Assembly (NCBI RefSeq): GCF_042854845.1
Contig: NZ_AP031498.1
Location: 1,612,001-1,676,000, forward strand
Source: Maricurvus nonylphenolicus
Lineage (GTDB): Bacteria > Pseudomonadota > Gammaproteobacteria > Pseudomonadales > Cellvibrionaceae
DNA: 64,000 nucleotides
Direction: 5' to 3'
Below are positions 53,628 to 63,292 of the stretch, in pieces. The position numbers and the translations under genes were made by a program. The stretch's first letter is position 1; each line of letters begins with the position of its first letter. A model generated the notes under the pieces. The model was not told the DNA's origin and did not search any database. It saw only the letters and a list, made by a program, of their open reading frames with translations.

Positions 53628-56600
53628 ATGTCCACAGATCCCTCCATAGACAAAGTGACCCTCAACGCTGAGCTGACCGCGCTGGAATCCTCGCTGCAGG
53701 AGGTGATGATGCGTGATGCCTATCGGTTGGGACGCCAGTATCGGGAGCTCCATAAACGCTTCAGCTCTGGTAAGCCGATTGATCAGGGATTGGGCAAGCT
53801 GCGCAAAGCCATCGAGAAGTCCTCTGCCCTGGTAGAGCAGCGCCTCAAGGCCATACCCAAGGTGGCCTTTCCCGAGAATCTGCCCATTTCGGCCAAGCGT
53901 GAGGCCATTGCTGAGCTGATTGATAAGCATCAGGTGGTTGTATTGGCCGGTGAAACGGGCTCGGGTAAAACCACCCAGCTGCCAAAAATCTGCTTGGACT
54001 TGGGCCGCGGTATTAAAGGTTTGATTGGTCATACCCAACCGCGGCGTATTGCCGCCCGTACCGTGGCCAGCCGTATTGCTGAGGAGCTGGAAACGCCTTT
54101 AGGGGAGTCGGTGGGCTACCAGGTACGATTTACCGATCACAGCACGCCCACCAGCCATATCAAGTTGATGACCGACGGTATCCTGCTGGCGGAGATTCAG
54201 AATGATCGTTACCTCAATAAATACGACACCCTGATTATTGATGAGGCCCACGAGCGCAGCCTCAATATTGATTTTTTGTTGGGGTATATCAAACAGATTT
54301 TGCCCAAACGCCCGGATCTTAAAGTCATTATTACCTCGGCAACCATTGATCTGGAGCGTTTCTCCAAACACTTTGATGATGCACCCATTATTGAAGTATC
54401 CGGTCGCACCTATCCAGTGGATGTACTCTATCGCCCCATGGCAGATAGCGCTGAGGATCTCAATAGCGCCATCATTGGCGCGATTGAAGAAATCGAGCAG
54501 CTTGAGCGCCTTAATCACCAACGTAACGGTGAGCAGCGCCGCGGTGGCGATATTCTGATATTTATGAGCGGTGAGCGGGAGATTCGCGAAGCGGCCCTGG
54601 CGATTCGCCGTGCCGACTTTAAACATCTCGACGTGTTGCCGTTATATGCTCGCCTGAGCCTGGCTGAACAAAATAAAGTCTTTCAGTCCCATAAGGGCCG
54701 CCGGGTTGTACTGGCTACCAATGTGGCCGAAACTTCGATTACGGTGCCGGGCATTCGCTATGTGATTGACCCGGGCACGGCGCGTATCAGTCGTTACAGT
54801 TATCGCACCAAGGTGCAGCGCTTACCCATTGAGTCAATCAGCCAGGCCAGCGCCAACCAGCGTAAAGGCCGCTGTGGTCGGGTCAGTGAAGGCGTATGTA
54901 TTCGTCTCTACGATGAACAGGACTTTATCAATCGCTCTGAGTTTACCGATGCTGAAATTCTGCGCACTAACTTGGCGGCGGTGATTTTGCAGATGCTGAA
55001 TTTGCGCATCGGCGACATTCACGATTTTCCCTTTGTTGATCCTCCCGATCAGCGTTTGATTAACGACGGTTTTAAACTGCTGCAGGAACTGCAGGCGGTC
55101 AATAAAAAAGGTGAGCTGACCAAAACCGGCCGCCTGTTAATGAAGCTGCCGATTGATCCACGCTTGGGCCGTATGTTGGTGGCTGCCAAGCAGGGGCAGT
55201 GTGTTAGTGAATTGTTGATTATTCTCAGTGCCCTGTCGGTACAGGATCCCCGTGAGCGTCCGGCCGACAAGCAGCAAGCCGCCGATGAAAAACACCGCCG
55301 CTTTTATGACGACCACTCAGATTTTATGGCTTACATCAATCTGTGGCATTACGTCGAAGAGCAGCGCCAGGAGTTATCGCAAAATCAATTCCGCAAACAG
55401 TGCAAGCGCGAGTTCTTATCCTATTTACGTTTACGGGAATGGCGAGATATCCACCATCAACTGCGCCTGGCGGCCAAGGATCTCGAGTTAACCGAAAATA
55501 AACAGCCTGCCGGTTACGAGGCTGTACACAGGGCCTTGGTGACAGGATTGCTTGGACAGGTAGGTTTTAAAGCCGAAGAGCGCGAATATTTAGGTGCTCG
55601 CAACCGCCGCTTTGAAATCTTCCCTGGTTCATCACAAAAGAAAAAACGCCCCAAGTGGCTGGTGTCTGCACAGTTGCTGGAAACCAGCAAACTGTTTGCC
55701 CATACGGTGGCCAAAATCGAGCCTGAATGGATACAGCAGGCAGCTCAGCACCTGGTGAAGCGGCGTTACTTTGAACCCCATTACAATGCCAAAAGCGGCC
55801 AGGTGATGGCCTATGAAAGTATCAGTCTCTATGGCCTGGTGCTGGTTGAGAAAAAACGCGTTAGTTATTCACAGATCAATCCGGAAGTATCTCGTGAAGT
55901 ATTTATTCGCGAGGCACTGGTGGAAGGTTTGTATCGTGGTAAAGGTAAGTTCTATCAACATAACGAGCAGTTGATTGAAGAACTGGATGTGCTGGAAGCC
56001 AAATCCCGTAGACGGGATATTCTGGCCGATGACGAAGTGCTGTTTGGTTTTTATAACGAGCGAGTACCACAGGAAATTGTCAATCTGGCGGGCTTTGAGC
56101 ATTGGCGCAAAGAAGCTGAGAGCTCGCAACCGAAGCTACTGTATATCGACCGCGAAACCCTGATGCGCCACGATGCCAGTGCCGTGACCGAAGCGCAGTT
56201 CCCCGATGAATTGCAGTGTGATGGTATGCGTTTCCCACTGGTCTATCACTTTGAGCCAGGACATCCCGATGATGGCGTAAGCTTGCAGTCCCCTGTCGCG
56301 GCTTTGCATTTATTACCGGAAAATCGTCTGCAATGGTTGGTGCCGGGCATCTTGCGTGAAAAATGTATCGCGATGGTCAAAGCGCTACCCAAACAGTGGC
56401 GTAAAAACTTTGTGCCGGTGCCTGAGTATGTCGATAAAGCCCTGGCTTCCATGTCGGCTGATAATACGCCGCTGCACGAAGCTTTGGCTTTTCAGTTAAA
56501 GCGTCATACTTCTATTGAGATTCCGGCCGATACCTGGGATTTGTCGGCGCTGGACAACTACTACCGTATGAATATTCAGGTAGTAGATGAGCGCGGCAAA

Positions 56601-57584
56601 ATTATCGATCGCGATCGAGATTTAACCACCCTTAGAGATCGCTATCGAGACCAATTGCAGCAAACTCTGCAGAGTGACGATGACGGGCTGGAACGTGACG
56701 GCATTACAAGCTGGGAGCTACCAGAGTTGCCAGACCACAATTTGGTTGAATCCATCCCGTTAAGCCGCGCAGGTATGACGATTAGTGCTTATCCGGCGTT
56801 GATTGATTGTGGTGATAGCGTCTCGTTAAAACTGCTCGATAACCCTGTTGATGCTGAGTTTGATAGTCGTCAGGGCATTACCCGCTTGTTGCTGCTGGGG
56901 CTGGGACAGACGCTTAAATCGTTGCGCAAGGAGCTGTTAAAAGGCAAAGATATTGGCCTTACCGTAGTCAGTTTAGGCAAGCGTGATCAGGTGGTGGATC
57001 AGATCTTACTGGCTGCTATTCACCATTGCGCATTAGCTGAGCAGCCCTTGGTAAGAACCAAAGTTGAGTTTGAGCATCGGCTCAATACGGCTAAATCCAC
57101 TGTAACCGGCTATGCCTGCGAACTGGAAAAACTCCTGGTCGATAGCCTGACCCAGGTGGTGGCTATCAAGAAAACCATTAAATCCAGTAAAAATGCCCTG
57201 GCTATTGCCCTGGCTGCTACGGATATTAACTGTCAGTTGGAGCAACTGTTTTATCCTGGCTTCCTCTACGCCACCTCTATGCAATGGTTGCGGCAGTACC
57301 CCAGGTATTTAAAAGCCATCACCTTGCGCCTGGACAAGGTTGCCAGCCAAATCCAGAAAGACAAAATCTGGATGACCGAGCTGGATGAGTTCTGGCTCAA
57401 ATGGGAACAGAACCTGGAGAAGCAGGGGCCTGCCTTGGTAGCCAGCAATCCTGAGTTACAACAATTTCGCTGGATGCTGGAAGAGTATCGGGTCTCTTTA
57501 TTTGCCCAAAGTCTGAAAACATTGATGCCGGTATCAGCCAAGCGCCTGAATAAGCAGTGGCAGTTGGCGATGGGGCAGTTGTAA
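53628..57584 (+). CDS. hrpA: ATP-dependent RNA helicase HrpA
   Basis: 1318 aa, full length. Helicase motifs: GETGSGKTTQLPK (I), DEAHERS (II), SATID (III), TNVAETSITVPG (V), and QRKGRCGRV (VI), followed by an OB-fold and the long C-terminal HrpA domain. It unwinds RNA and rescues stalled ribosomes. Own promoter not clear. Confidence 0.96.
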   Translation: MSTDPSIDKVTLNAELTALESSLQEVMMRDAYRLGRQYRELHKRFSSGKPIDQGLGKLRKAIEKSSALVEQRLKAIPKVAFPENLPISAKREAIAELIDKHQVVVLAGETGSGKTTQLPKICLDLGRGIKGLIGHTQPRRIAARTVASRIAEELETPLGESVGYQVRFTDHSTPTSHIKLMTDGILLAEIQNDRYLNKYDTLIIDEAHERSLNIDFLLGYIKQILPKRPDLKVIITSATIDLERFSKHFDDAPIIEVSGRTYPVDVLYRPMADSAEDLNSAIIGAIEEIEQLERLNHQRNGEQRRGGDILIFMSGEREIREAALAIRRADFKHLDVLPLYARLSLAEQNKVFQSHKGRRVVLATNVAETSITVPGIRYVIDPGTARISRYSYRTKVQRLPIESISQASANQRKGRCGRVSEGVCIRLYDEQDFINRSEFTDAEILRTNLAAVILQMLNLRIGDIHDFPFVDPPDQRLINDGFKLLQELQAVNKKGELTKTGRLLMKLPIDPRLGRMLVAAKQGQCVSELLIILSALSVQDPRERPADKQQAADEKHRRFYDDHSDFMAYINLWHYVEEQRQELSQNQFRKQCKREFLSYLRLREWRDIHHQLRLAAKDLELTENKQPAGYEAVHRALVTGLLGQVGFKAEEREYLGARNRRFEIFPGSSQKKKRPKWLVSAQLLETSKLFAHTVAKIEPEWIQQAAQHLVKRRYFEPHYNAKSGQVMAYESISLYGLVLVEKKRVSYSQINPEVSREVFIREALVEGLYRGKGKFYQHNEQLIEELDVLEAKSRRRDILADDEVLFGFYNERVPQEIVNLAGFEHWRKEAESSQPKLLYIDRETLMRHDASAVTEAQFPDELQCDGMRFPLVYHFEPGHPDDGVSLQSPVAALHLLPENRLQWLVPGILREKCIAMVKALPKQWRKNFVPVPEYVDKALASMSADNTPLHEALAFQLKRHTSIEIPADTWDLSALDNYYRMNIQVVDERGKIIDRDRDLTTLRDRYRDQLQQTLQSDDDGLERDGITSWELPELPDHNLVESIPLSRAGMTISAYPALIDCGDSVSLKLLDNPVDAEFDSRQGITRLLLLGLGQTLKSLRKELLKGKDIGLTVVSLGKRDQVVDQILLAAIHHCALAEQPLVRTKVEFEHRLNTAKSTVTGYACELEKLLVDSLTQVVAIKKTIKSSKNALAIALAATDINCQLEQLFYPGFLYATSMQWLRQYPRYLKAITLRLDKVASQIQKDKIWMTELDEFWLKWEQNLEKQGPALVASNPELQQFRWMLEEYRVSLFAQSLKTLMPVSAKRLNKQWQLAMGQL

Positions 57585-57596
57585 ATGTGGCACGTT

Positions 57597-57696
57597 TGGG
57601 GTCTGACCCGCAGGGTCAGACCCCAGGCTAAGTTTTTGCGTGTGTAGGTCGATAGCTTATTGCAGGGGCGGGGTCTGACCCTACGGGTCTGACCCC
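57597..57696. repeat. Two GGGGTCTGACCC palindromes after hrpA
   Basis: Copy A at 57597-57625 is identical over 29 bases to the one at 15554. Copy B at 57670-57696 has arms with one mismatched pair and centre TAC. They may stop transcription of hrpA. Confidence 0.8.
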
Positions 57697-57802
57697 AGAG
57701 TTGAGGTGAGAGATAAACAGAGAAAACTGTTAACTCCCCCCAAGACAACACCATACAGATGGGCTATCTTAAGTGGCAAATAACGCTAAACGACAGGACG
57801 TG

Positions 57803-58759
57803 ATGTCTACATTTCCCTGGGGTGAAAGTCGACTCAAGCTCGAAGAGCATACCGTGACGGTGTCCGGTGGCCATCAATTGCAGTTACGACGCTGTTATAA
57901 GCGCACCGATGGCCCTCCTGTGTTTTTAGTGGCCGGTTTCGGTCAGGATTCCAGTCTTTTTCTTCCTAATTCAACCCAAGCGGGTCTGGCGCCCTTTCTG
58001 GCAACAGCCGGTTACGATGTCTTTGTCGCTGAGCTGCGTGGTAAAGGCCGCAGTTGGCCCCTGGTGACTCGCCATGCCGATTGGGGGTTACATGCGCTAA
58101 TTGCGGAAGATATCCCAGCCCATTTAAATGCCATGGCTAAACTGCGTCCCGGTGCTCCTCAAATGTGGGGTGGCCAGGGGTTAGGTAGCTTGTTGTTGCT
58201 GGCAGCCTATGCGCGTTTGGATATTCTTCCTGCGCCGGTGTTTAGCATGGTGCACTTTGCCGCTGGGCGCTGTTGCCAATTAACCAGCCTTGATAAGACC
58301 TTACGGTATATGACCTGGCAGTGGGGCTGTGATACTGCGGCAGCCCTGTTTGGCTGTGTGAATGCCGCAGGTGTCGGTCACCAGGTTCACGCTGACAGCC
58401 GCCTGGTTTATCAACAGTGGCGTGCCTGGCAGCAGTCGATTGATTGGCTCGACCCCGAAGACGGTTTTGATTATCGCCAGGCCCTGCAGCGCAAACCCCT
58501 GCCGCCGAGTCTGTACTTTTCGCTGCGCGACAGAGGTTTGTGGGGCAGTGTGGAAGATACCCGTTTATTGATTGAAGAGCTTGGGCCCCACGATGTCCGC
58601 CTGGTGGGGGTAGGGAAGGCTTGCGGTAATCGCCGTAACTATAATGCAGAGACATTACTGACTCATAAAGATGCGGTGAGTGATCACTTCGAGGCCATTG
58701 AAGCCTGGTTGTATGAAATGCAGCATCCGGATGCTACAACCCAGTTACGCAGAGCTTAA
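57803..58759 (+). CDS. Alpha/beta hydrolase-fold protein lacking its nucleophile
   Basis: 318 aa. VFLVAGFGQDSSLF (oxyanion region) and AELRGKGRS fit the fold. At the nucleophile elbow, where GHSxGG is expected, the sequence reads GGQGLG, with Gln125 in place of Ser. So normal esterase activity is unlikely. The ATG at 57803 with AGGAC upstream is preferred over the GTG at 57773. No partner gene is near. Confidence 0.75.
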   Translation: MSTFPWGESRLKLEEHTVTVSGGHQLQLRRCYKRTDGPPVFLVAGFGQDSSLFLPNSTQAGLAPFLATAGYDVFVAELRGKGRSWPLVTRHADWGLHALIAEDIPAHLNAMAKLRPGAPQMWGGQGLGSLLLLAAYARLDILPAPVFSMVHFAAGRCCQLTSLDKTLRYMTWQWGCDTAAALFGCVNAAGVGHQVHADSRLVYQQWRAWQQSIDWLDPEDGFDYRQALQRKPLPPSLYFSLRDRGLWGSVEDTRLLIEELGPHDVRLVGVGKACGNRRNYNAETLLTHKDAVSDHFEAIEAWLYEMQHPDATTQLRRA

Positions 58760-59113
58760 TTGCTTATCCCTCGGCTACGATATCCCTTAAAGCAACCGGC
58801 TTTTGTTGGATAAAACACCAAAAAGTTCCCGTCTGTTTGGCAGTTTTCTAATAAACAGAAAAACTTGCTAAAAATGTGTAATGCATCGAAACTAATCAAG
58901 TCGTCCTCTGTCATAGTAGGCAAGATCACTTTGGTGCTGCTTACTGAAGTCAGTACTGAGGGATTTTCAGGCCTACTACAGGTCTTTAAGGGCTTCATAA
59001 GAGGGAAAGCTGCCGTCAGCGGAGAAAGAACTCGGGTGAAGTTTTCAACTAAAGGTAGAAACCCAGGTGCTCATTGTAAAATTAAAACAAGGCACCACTA
59101 TGGAGAAATAACT
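58760..59113. promoter_or_regulatory. Upstream region of the bufferin operon
   Basis: 354 bases without a convincing gene. TGTAATGC (58877) and CGTC (58902), 17 bases apart, could be an ECF-sigma promoter, as bufferin operons are often under ECF control, but the match is weak. A frame of 80 codons on the minus strand (58998-58756) has no family likeness and is not called. Confidence 0.35.
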
Positions 59114-59476
59114 ATGGCGAAGAAAGAAACTACTAAAACTATGGCAGCTCCTTTGGCGGCAGCAGTAGGTGCAGCTTTTGTTGCGTCTGCGACCTTGGCT
59201 CCTGTTGCATCCGCTGCAGAAAACCCATTTGCAGCAACTGAACTGACCAGCGGTTATAACCTGGCCGGTAAAGACGCTGAAGGTAAGTGTGGCGAAGGCA
59301 AGTGCGGTGAAGGTAAATGCGGCGGCGAAAAAGCTGACAAGGAAGGCAAGTGCGGCGAAGGTAAATGCGGCGGCGAAAAAGCTGGCAAGGAAGGCAAGTG
59401 CGGCGAAGGTAAGTGCGGCGGCGAAAAAGCTGGCAAAGAAGGTAAGTGCGGCGAAGGTAAGTGCGGCGGTAAATAA
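59114..59476 (+). CDS. bufA1: Bufferin-type RiPP precursor (cysteine repeats)
   Basis: 120 aa. Signal peptide to SAA (~35), then a short stretch and nine EGKCG units, each with one Cys (59, 64, 69, 80, 85, 96, 101, 112, 117). From residue 61 the sequence repeats in 16-residue blocks (EGKCGEGKCGGEKAGK). The following MNIO and DUF2063 genes mark it as a bufferin: cysteines in EGKCG are changed by the MNIO enzyme, and the product binds copper in the periplasm (family knowledge). GGAGA precedes the ATG at 59114; the frame upstream to 58865 is not used. Confidence 0.88.
   Translation: MAKKETTKTMAAPLAAAVGAAFVASATLAPVASAAENPFAATELTSGYNLAGKDAEGKCGEGKCGEGKCGGEKADKEGKCGEGKCGGEKAGKEGKCGEGKCGGEKAGKEGKCGEGKCGGK
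59294..59473 (+). repeat. Tandem 48-base coding repeat
   Basis: Three full 48-base units (59294, 59342, 59390) and a partial one (59438-59473), coding the EGKCGEGKCGGEKAGK blocks. Copies are nearly identical in DNA, so the copy number may vary between strains. Confidence 0.9.
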
Positions 59477-59499
59477 TCCCGCCTAAACCTTATTAGCAC

Positions 59500-59527
59500 C
59501 GGGGCCGACCCTACGGGTCGTGCCCCG
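59500..59527. repeat. Diverged GGGGTCTGACCC-type palindrome
   Basis: CGGGGCCGACCC-TAC-GGGTCGTGCCCCG, one-base bulge in the arms, between bufA and bufB. It could weaken transcription and lower enzyme amounts relative to the precursor. Confidence 0.6.
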
Positions 59528-59557
59528 CATCAATTTTCACTCCACACATAAATTCTT

Positions 59558-60436
59558 ATGTCTATTTCCTCCCCCACAAACTTTCCAAACATTCACGGCG
59601 CTGGTTTAGGTTTACGTCGCAGCATGCTTGATGATTTTCAAGCGGTGACCACCGACGATGTTAACTTTATGGAAGTGGCTCCGGAGAACTGGATTGGGTT
59701 AGGAGGGCGCTTTGGTAAGGCGTTTCGGTCATACACCGAACGGTTTCCGTTTGTCTGTCACGGTTTGTCCCTGTCGATTGGTTCAACAGATCCCTTGGAT
59801 ATGGAACTACTGGCCAATATCAAACGTTTTATCAAAGAGCACGATATAAAACTTTATACCGAGCATCTGAGTTATTGCAGTGATTCAGGACATTTGTACG
59901 ATCTAATGCCGATTCCGTTTACCGAAGAGGCAGTCCATCATGTAGCTGGCCGAATTCGTCAGGTGCAGGATTTTCTAGAGCAACCCATTGCCATGGAAAA
60001 TGTTTCTTACTACTGTGCACCCCAGCAGGAAATGCGAGAGATCGATTTTATCAATGCGGTGATTGCTGAGTCTGGCTGTAACCTGTTGCTTGATGTGAAT
60101 AATATTTACGTTAACAGCATTAACCACCGTTACGATCCGGTAGAGTTTCTACAGCAGTTGCCCGGTGATAAAGCCGTATATATTCATGTCGCTGGGCATT
60201 TTGATGAAGCTGAAGATCTGCGTGTGGATACCCATGGCGCCGATGTTATTGATCCGGTGTGGGAGCTGTTGGATAAAGCCTACGAGACGTTTGGGGTTTT
60301 ACCGACGTTGCTGGAAAGGGACTTTAATATTCCAGCGGTTGATGAGCTCTTAACTGAAGTTAATCTCATTCGCCGTATTCAGCAGCGCTACCCTGAGGCA
60401 CAGACAAGCGAAGATGATTTGGTGCACGTACGATGA
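59558..60436 (+). CDS. bufB1: MNIO enzyme (DUF692), bufferin maturation
   Basis: 292 aa, TIM-barrel multinuclear non-heme iron oxidase. Likely metal ligands: His68 (HGLS), Glu102 (TEHLSY), Glu147 (ENVSYY), Asp179 (LLDVNN), His210 and His214 (IHVAGH), Asp224 (DTHG), Glu253 (LLERD). It modifies cysteines of the precursor. No ribosome site is strong. It overlaps the next gene by 4 bases (ATGA). Confidence 0.93.
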   Translation: MSISSPTNFPNIHGAGLGLRRSMLDDFQAVTTDDVNFMEVAPENWIGLGGRFGKAFRSYTERFPFVCHGLSLSIGSTDPLDMELLANIKRFIKEHDIKLYTEHLSYCSDSGHLYDLMPIPFTEEAVHHVAGRIRQVQDFLEQPIAMENVSYYCAPQQEMREIDFINAVIAESGCNLLLDVNNIYVNSINHRYDPVEFLQQLPGDKAVYIHVAGHFDEAEDLRVDTHGADVIDPVWELLDKAYETFGVLPTLLERDFNIPAVDELLTEVNLIRRIQQRYPEAQTSEDDLVHVR

Positions 60437-61185
60437 GTGCTAAATCGACGATGAGTTTTGCAGAAACCCAAGCAGGTTTTGCCGGTCACCTGCGTAACCC
60501 CGAGCAATATGCCGCACCAGCTGGTATTGAAGATCGACGCTTAAAAATTTACCGCGATTTGATCTTCAATAATGTGGAGAGCTTTATCAGCGGTGGTTTT
60601 CCTATTCTTCGTCAGCTGTATACCGATCAAGCCTGGCAGCAATTGGTACGAGACTTTATGGCTGTGCATCAGAGCCATAGCCCGTACTTTTTGGAAATCA
60701 GCCAGGAATTCCTTTCCTATTTGCAAGAACAGCGTGGAATCCAGGACGGTGATCCAGCCTTTCTGCTGGAGTTGGCCCACTACGAGTGGGTAGAGCTTGC
60801 ATTGGATGTATCGACAGAAACCTTTGACGGTTACCCCGTTACCGAAGATCTTCTTGAGGGCAAACCCAAGGCCTCTCCTTTGGCTTGGAGTTTATCCTAT
60901 CAATACCCGGTGCATTTAATTGGCCCTGAGTTTCAACCGCAGTCCCCACCAGAGCAGCCAACCTTCCTAATTGTCTACCGTAACCGCGCCGATGAAGTCG
61001 GTTTTATGGAGAGTAATGCGGTGACTGCCAGATTGCTGAGCTTGCTAAGTGGTGAAGCCTCTCTAACTGGGCGTGAGGCTTTATTACAGTTAGCAGAGGA
61101 AATGCGGCACCCAAATCCCCAACAATTGCTCGATTTTGGCGCAGAAATTCTTTCAAAGTTACAAAACTGTCATATTGTCTGCTGA
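60433..61185 (+). CDS. bufC1: DUF2063 partner protein of the MNIO enzyme
   Basis: 250 aa. The N-terminal DUF2063 domain is seen in LKIYRDLIFNNVESFISGGFPILRQLY and FLEISQEFLSYL. Partners of this type bind the precursor and present it to the MNIO enzyme. It is coupled to bufB by a 4-base overlap. The operon ends here; no DoxX gene follows. Confidence 0.92.
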   Translation: MSAKSTMSFAETQAGFAGHLRNPEQYAAPAGIEDRRLKIYRDLIFNNVESFISGGFPILRQLYTDQAWQQLVRDFMAVHQSHSPYFLEISQEFLSYLQEQRGIQDGDPAFLLELAHYEWVELALDVSTETFDGYPVTEDLLEGKPKASPLAWSLSYQYPVHLIGPEFQPQSPPEQPTFLIVYRNRADEVGFMESNAVTARLLSLLSGEASLTGREALLQLAEEMRHPNPQQLLDFGAEILSKLQNCHIVC

Positions 61186-61442
61186 TATATTGAACAGTAA
61201 ATGCCGGTTGGCGCCTGATTGTTCTTTTCTAACCTATTGATCTACTTGGTTTTTTTAACCTTTCTGTCATCTTTTCTAACAAATCGCAATATCCCCCAAC
61301 TTTTTTATCCCCTGTCATATTGCTGACATATTCGCTCTTCACAATGCGCAGCCATGACGCAATCGTGCTTGGAAGATTGCATCTGCTTTTTTTACCAAAC
61401 ATTTGAGTTGAACTTATAACCACTACTAATTGGGGAAAAACC

Positions 61443-62492
61443 ATGAAAAAAGCAATTCTGCCTCTGGCTATTGCCGCTGCTCTGCCTATGTCCGCTCTGG
61501 CGGCTGGTCCTATCGATGGCAAGGTTTACGGTAAAGTAAACATCACCGCTGTTAACGAAGATCACGACGACGCTGGCAGCAGCTCCGAAGATAGCTGGGA
61601 CCTGAACTCCAACGCTTCTCGCATCGGTTTTAAAGGTAAGACTGAGCTGAGCGAAGGCCTGTACGCTATCTACAAGGCTGAATTCGAAATTCAAGTAGAC
61701 GACGGTGACAAAGACGGTGAGACTTTCTCTCAGCGTAACATCTACGGTGGTCTGACTGGTAACTTCGGTACCATCTTCGCTGGTAAGCACGACACTGTTC
61801 TGAAACTGGCCCAGAAGAAAGTTGACCTGTTCAACGATCTGGACGGTGGCGATGTTAAAAACTGGATGTCTGGTGAGACTCGTGCCAGCAACGTTATCAA
61901 CTACACCACTCCAAAAATGGGCGGTTTCTCTGCGTCTTTGATGACTGTTCTGGGTGAAGATAGCGATTCCGACAACGATCAAGACGGTCTGCTGGACAGC
62001 TACTCAGCTGGCGTTAGCTACTCTGCTAATGGCCTGTACCTGGGTCTGGCTCGTGACGAAAACGTTGACTCCGGTTCTCAAGAAAAAGACTTCCTGGACA
62101 TCACCCGTATCGTTGCCACCTACAAGTTCGACGCTCTGACTCTGGGCGCTATGATCCAGTCTGCTGAAGAAGGTGACAACTACTCTGACAATGTTACTGA
62201 TGCTACTGACGATTCATACGACGAAGACAGCTACGTTGTAAGCGCTGCTTACAAAGCTGGTAAGTTCACTTGGAAGCTTCAGTACGGTGAAGGTGAGTAC
62301 GAAGAAGAAAACGCAGCTGGCGCCAAAACTTCAGAATCTGAAGAAGAGTGGCTGCAACTGGGTGTTGACTACAAGCTGGGTAAGAAAACCAAAGTTTACG
62401 CTTACTACTCTAACGGCGAAGAAGACGACAAGCTGGCTAACACCACTGACGAAGTTACTCGTTTCGGTCTAGGTATGGAGCACAAGTTCTAA
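61443..62492 (+). CDS. Gram-negative porin
   Basis: 349 aa. Signal peptide MKKAILPLAIAAALPMSALA, then a trimeric-porin pattern (GKVYGKVNITAVNED, SRIGFKGKTEL) and terminal EHKF. Codon use is strongly biased to CTG, GGT, AAC and GAC, unlike its neighbours, which suggests very high expression. Asp- and Glu-rich loops imply cation preference (inference). GGGGAAA lies before the ATG. Confidence 0.92.
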   Translation: MKKAILPLAIAAALPMSALAAGPIDGKVYGKVNITAVNEDHDDAGSSSEDSWDLNSNASRIGFKGKTELSEGLYAIYKAEFEIQVDDGDKDGETFSQRNIYGGLTGNFGTIFAGKHDTVLKLAQKKVDLFNDLDGGDVKNWMSGETRASNVINYTTPKMGGFSASLMTVLGEDSDSDNDQDGLLDSYSAGVSYSANGLYLGLARDENVDSGSQEKDFLDITRIVATYKFDALTLGAMIQSAEEGDNYSDNVTDATDDSYDEDSYVVSAAYKAGKFTWKLQYGEGEYEEENAAGAKTSESEEEWLQLGVDYKLGKKTKVYAYYSNGEEDDKLANTTDEVTRFGLGMEHKF

Positions 62493-62518
62493 GTTAACCT
62501 TAGATCAAGTGTTCAAGA

Positions 62519-62546
62519 GGGCGCCATCTGGCGCCCTTACTTTCTT
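62519..62546 (+). terminator. Terminator after the porin
   Basis: GGGCGCCA / TGGCGCCC with a 2-base loop, then a T-rich tail (TTACTTTCTT). Confidence 0.75.
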
Positions 62547-62608
62547 AAATCTCACTTAAGGTTTTGGATGACCAAAAAGTGAGGTTGATGTTCTTTGTGG
62601 AGAAGAAT

Positions 62609-63133
62609 ATGCACAAGTTAATTGTTTCTTTAGCTGCTTTGACTCTGGCATCTCAGGTTTGGGCTAATGACCCATGTGAGGAAGATGCAGTAGATATGGC
62701 TGATAGTCTGGACTTCCACTCGTTGCATGTTGAGTGTGCCAAGGATCCAGTGATCCTGTACGACCCAAAGTCCAAATCGACCTTTCTGTCTAAAAAGAAA
62801 AAAACCGTTACCACCTACGGTGAAGACAGCAATGTCGCCAAAACGGTTACCGTTGAGGGCACTACTGCCAACGGCTTAACCCAGCAAACATTATCTGTAC
62901 CTGCCAGCGCAGGTGCTGAAGCAACGACCCTGGAAGATATCCAAAGCAATGCGGGCGTTGTATTTAATATCCGTGAGCCTTTCACCATTACCGGTGGTCC
63001 ACAGTCCGCACTCAACGGCCTGTATGTGCAGATGGCTCAATACTGTCCAAAAGGCTGGACCAAAAATGAAGAGTGGGTAGAACCCGCTGGTACCGGTTAC
63101 TTTTTGCACTATCAGTTTACCTGTGCAGAGTAA
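62609..63133 (+). CDS. Exported protein of unknown function
   Basis: 174 aa. Signal peptide MHKLIVSLAALTLASQVWA, cleavage likely before NDPC. Mature part has four cysteines (CEED, HVECAK, QYCPKG, FTCAE), which could form disulfides. No known domain. The ATG at 62609 has GGAG upstream; the longer frame to 62564 is not used. Confidence 0.72.
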   Translation: MHKLIVSLAALTLASQVWANDPCEEDAVDMADSLDFHSLHVECAKDPVILYDPKSKSTFLSKKKKTVTTYGEDSNVAKTVTVEGTTANGLTQQTLSVPASAGAEATTLEDIQSNAGVVFNIREPFTITGGPQSALNGLYVQMAQYCPKGWTKNEEWVEPAGTGYFLHYQFTCAE

Positions 63134-63200
63134 GTTGACGATAACTGGTCCTCAAGCAGTTTAGCTCGGTTTTCTCCAAAAATTTCTGAGCGTAGTGGTA

Positions 63201-63238
63201 ACAGCCCCAGGCGATTGCGTCTGGGGCTGTTTTTTTTT
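63201..63238 (+). terminator. Rho-independent terminator
   Basis: ACAGCCCCAG / CTGGGGCTGT hairpin with a 10-base loop and a T8 run, after the exported protein gene. Confidence 0.93.
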
Positions 63239-63292
63239 GTGGGCTGCACTAAACTAGTGATCCTAAGCTTAGGGACGACATGAGGAAGAAGA

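Noticed and set aside
58756..58998. 80-codon minus-strand open frame upstream of the bufferin gene
   Set aside because: No ribosome site, no family likeness, and it covers the probable promoter region.
59294..59473. Regular repeats suggesting a CRISPR array
   Set aside because: The repeats are in frame, code for EGKCG blocks, and have no unique spacers.
61392..61982. 196-codon minus-strand open frame
   Set aside because: Mirror of the strongly biased porin codons; no ribosome site or family match.
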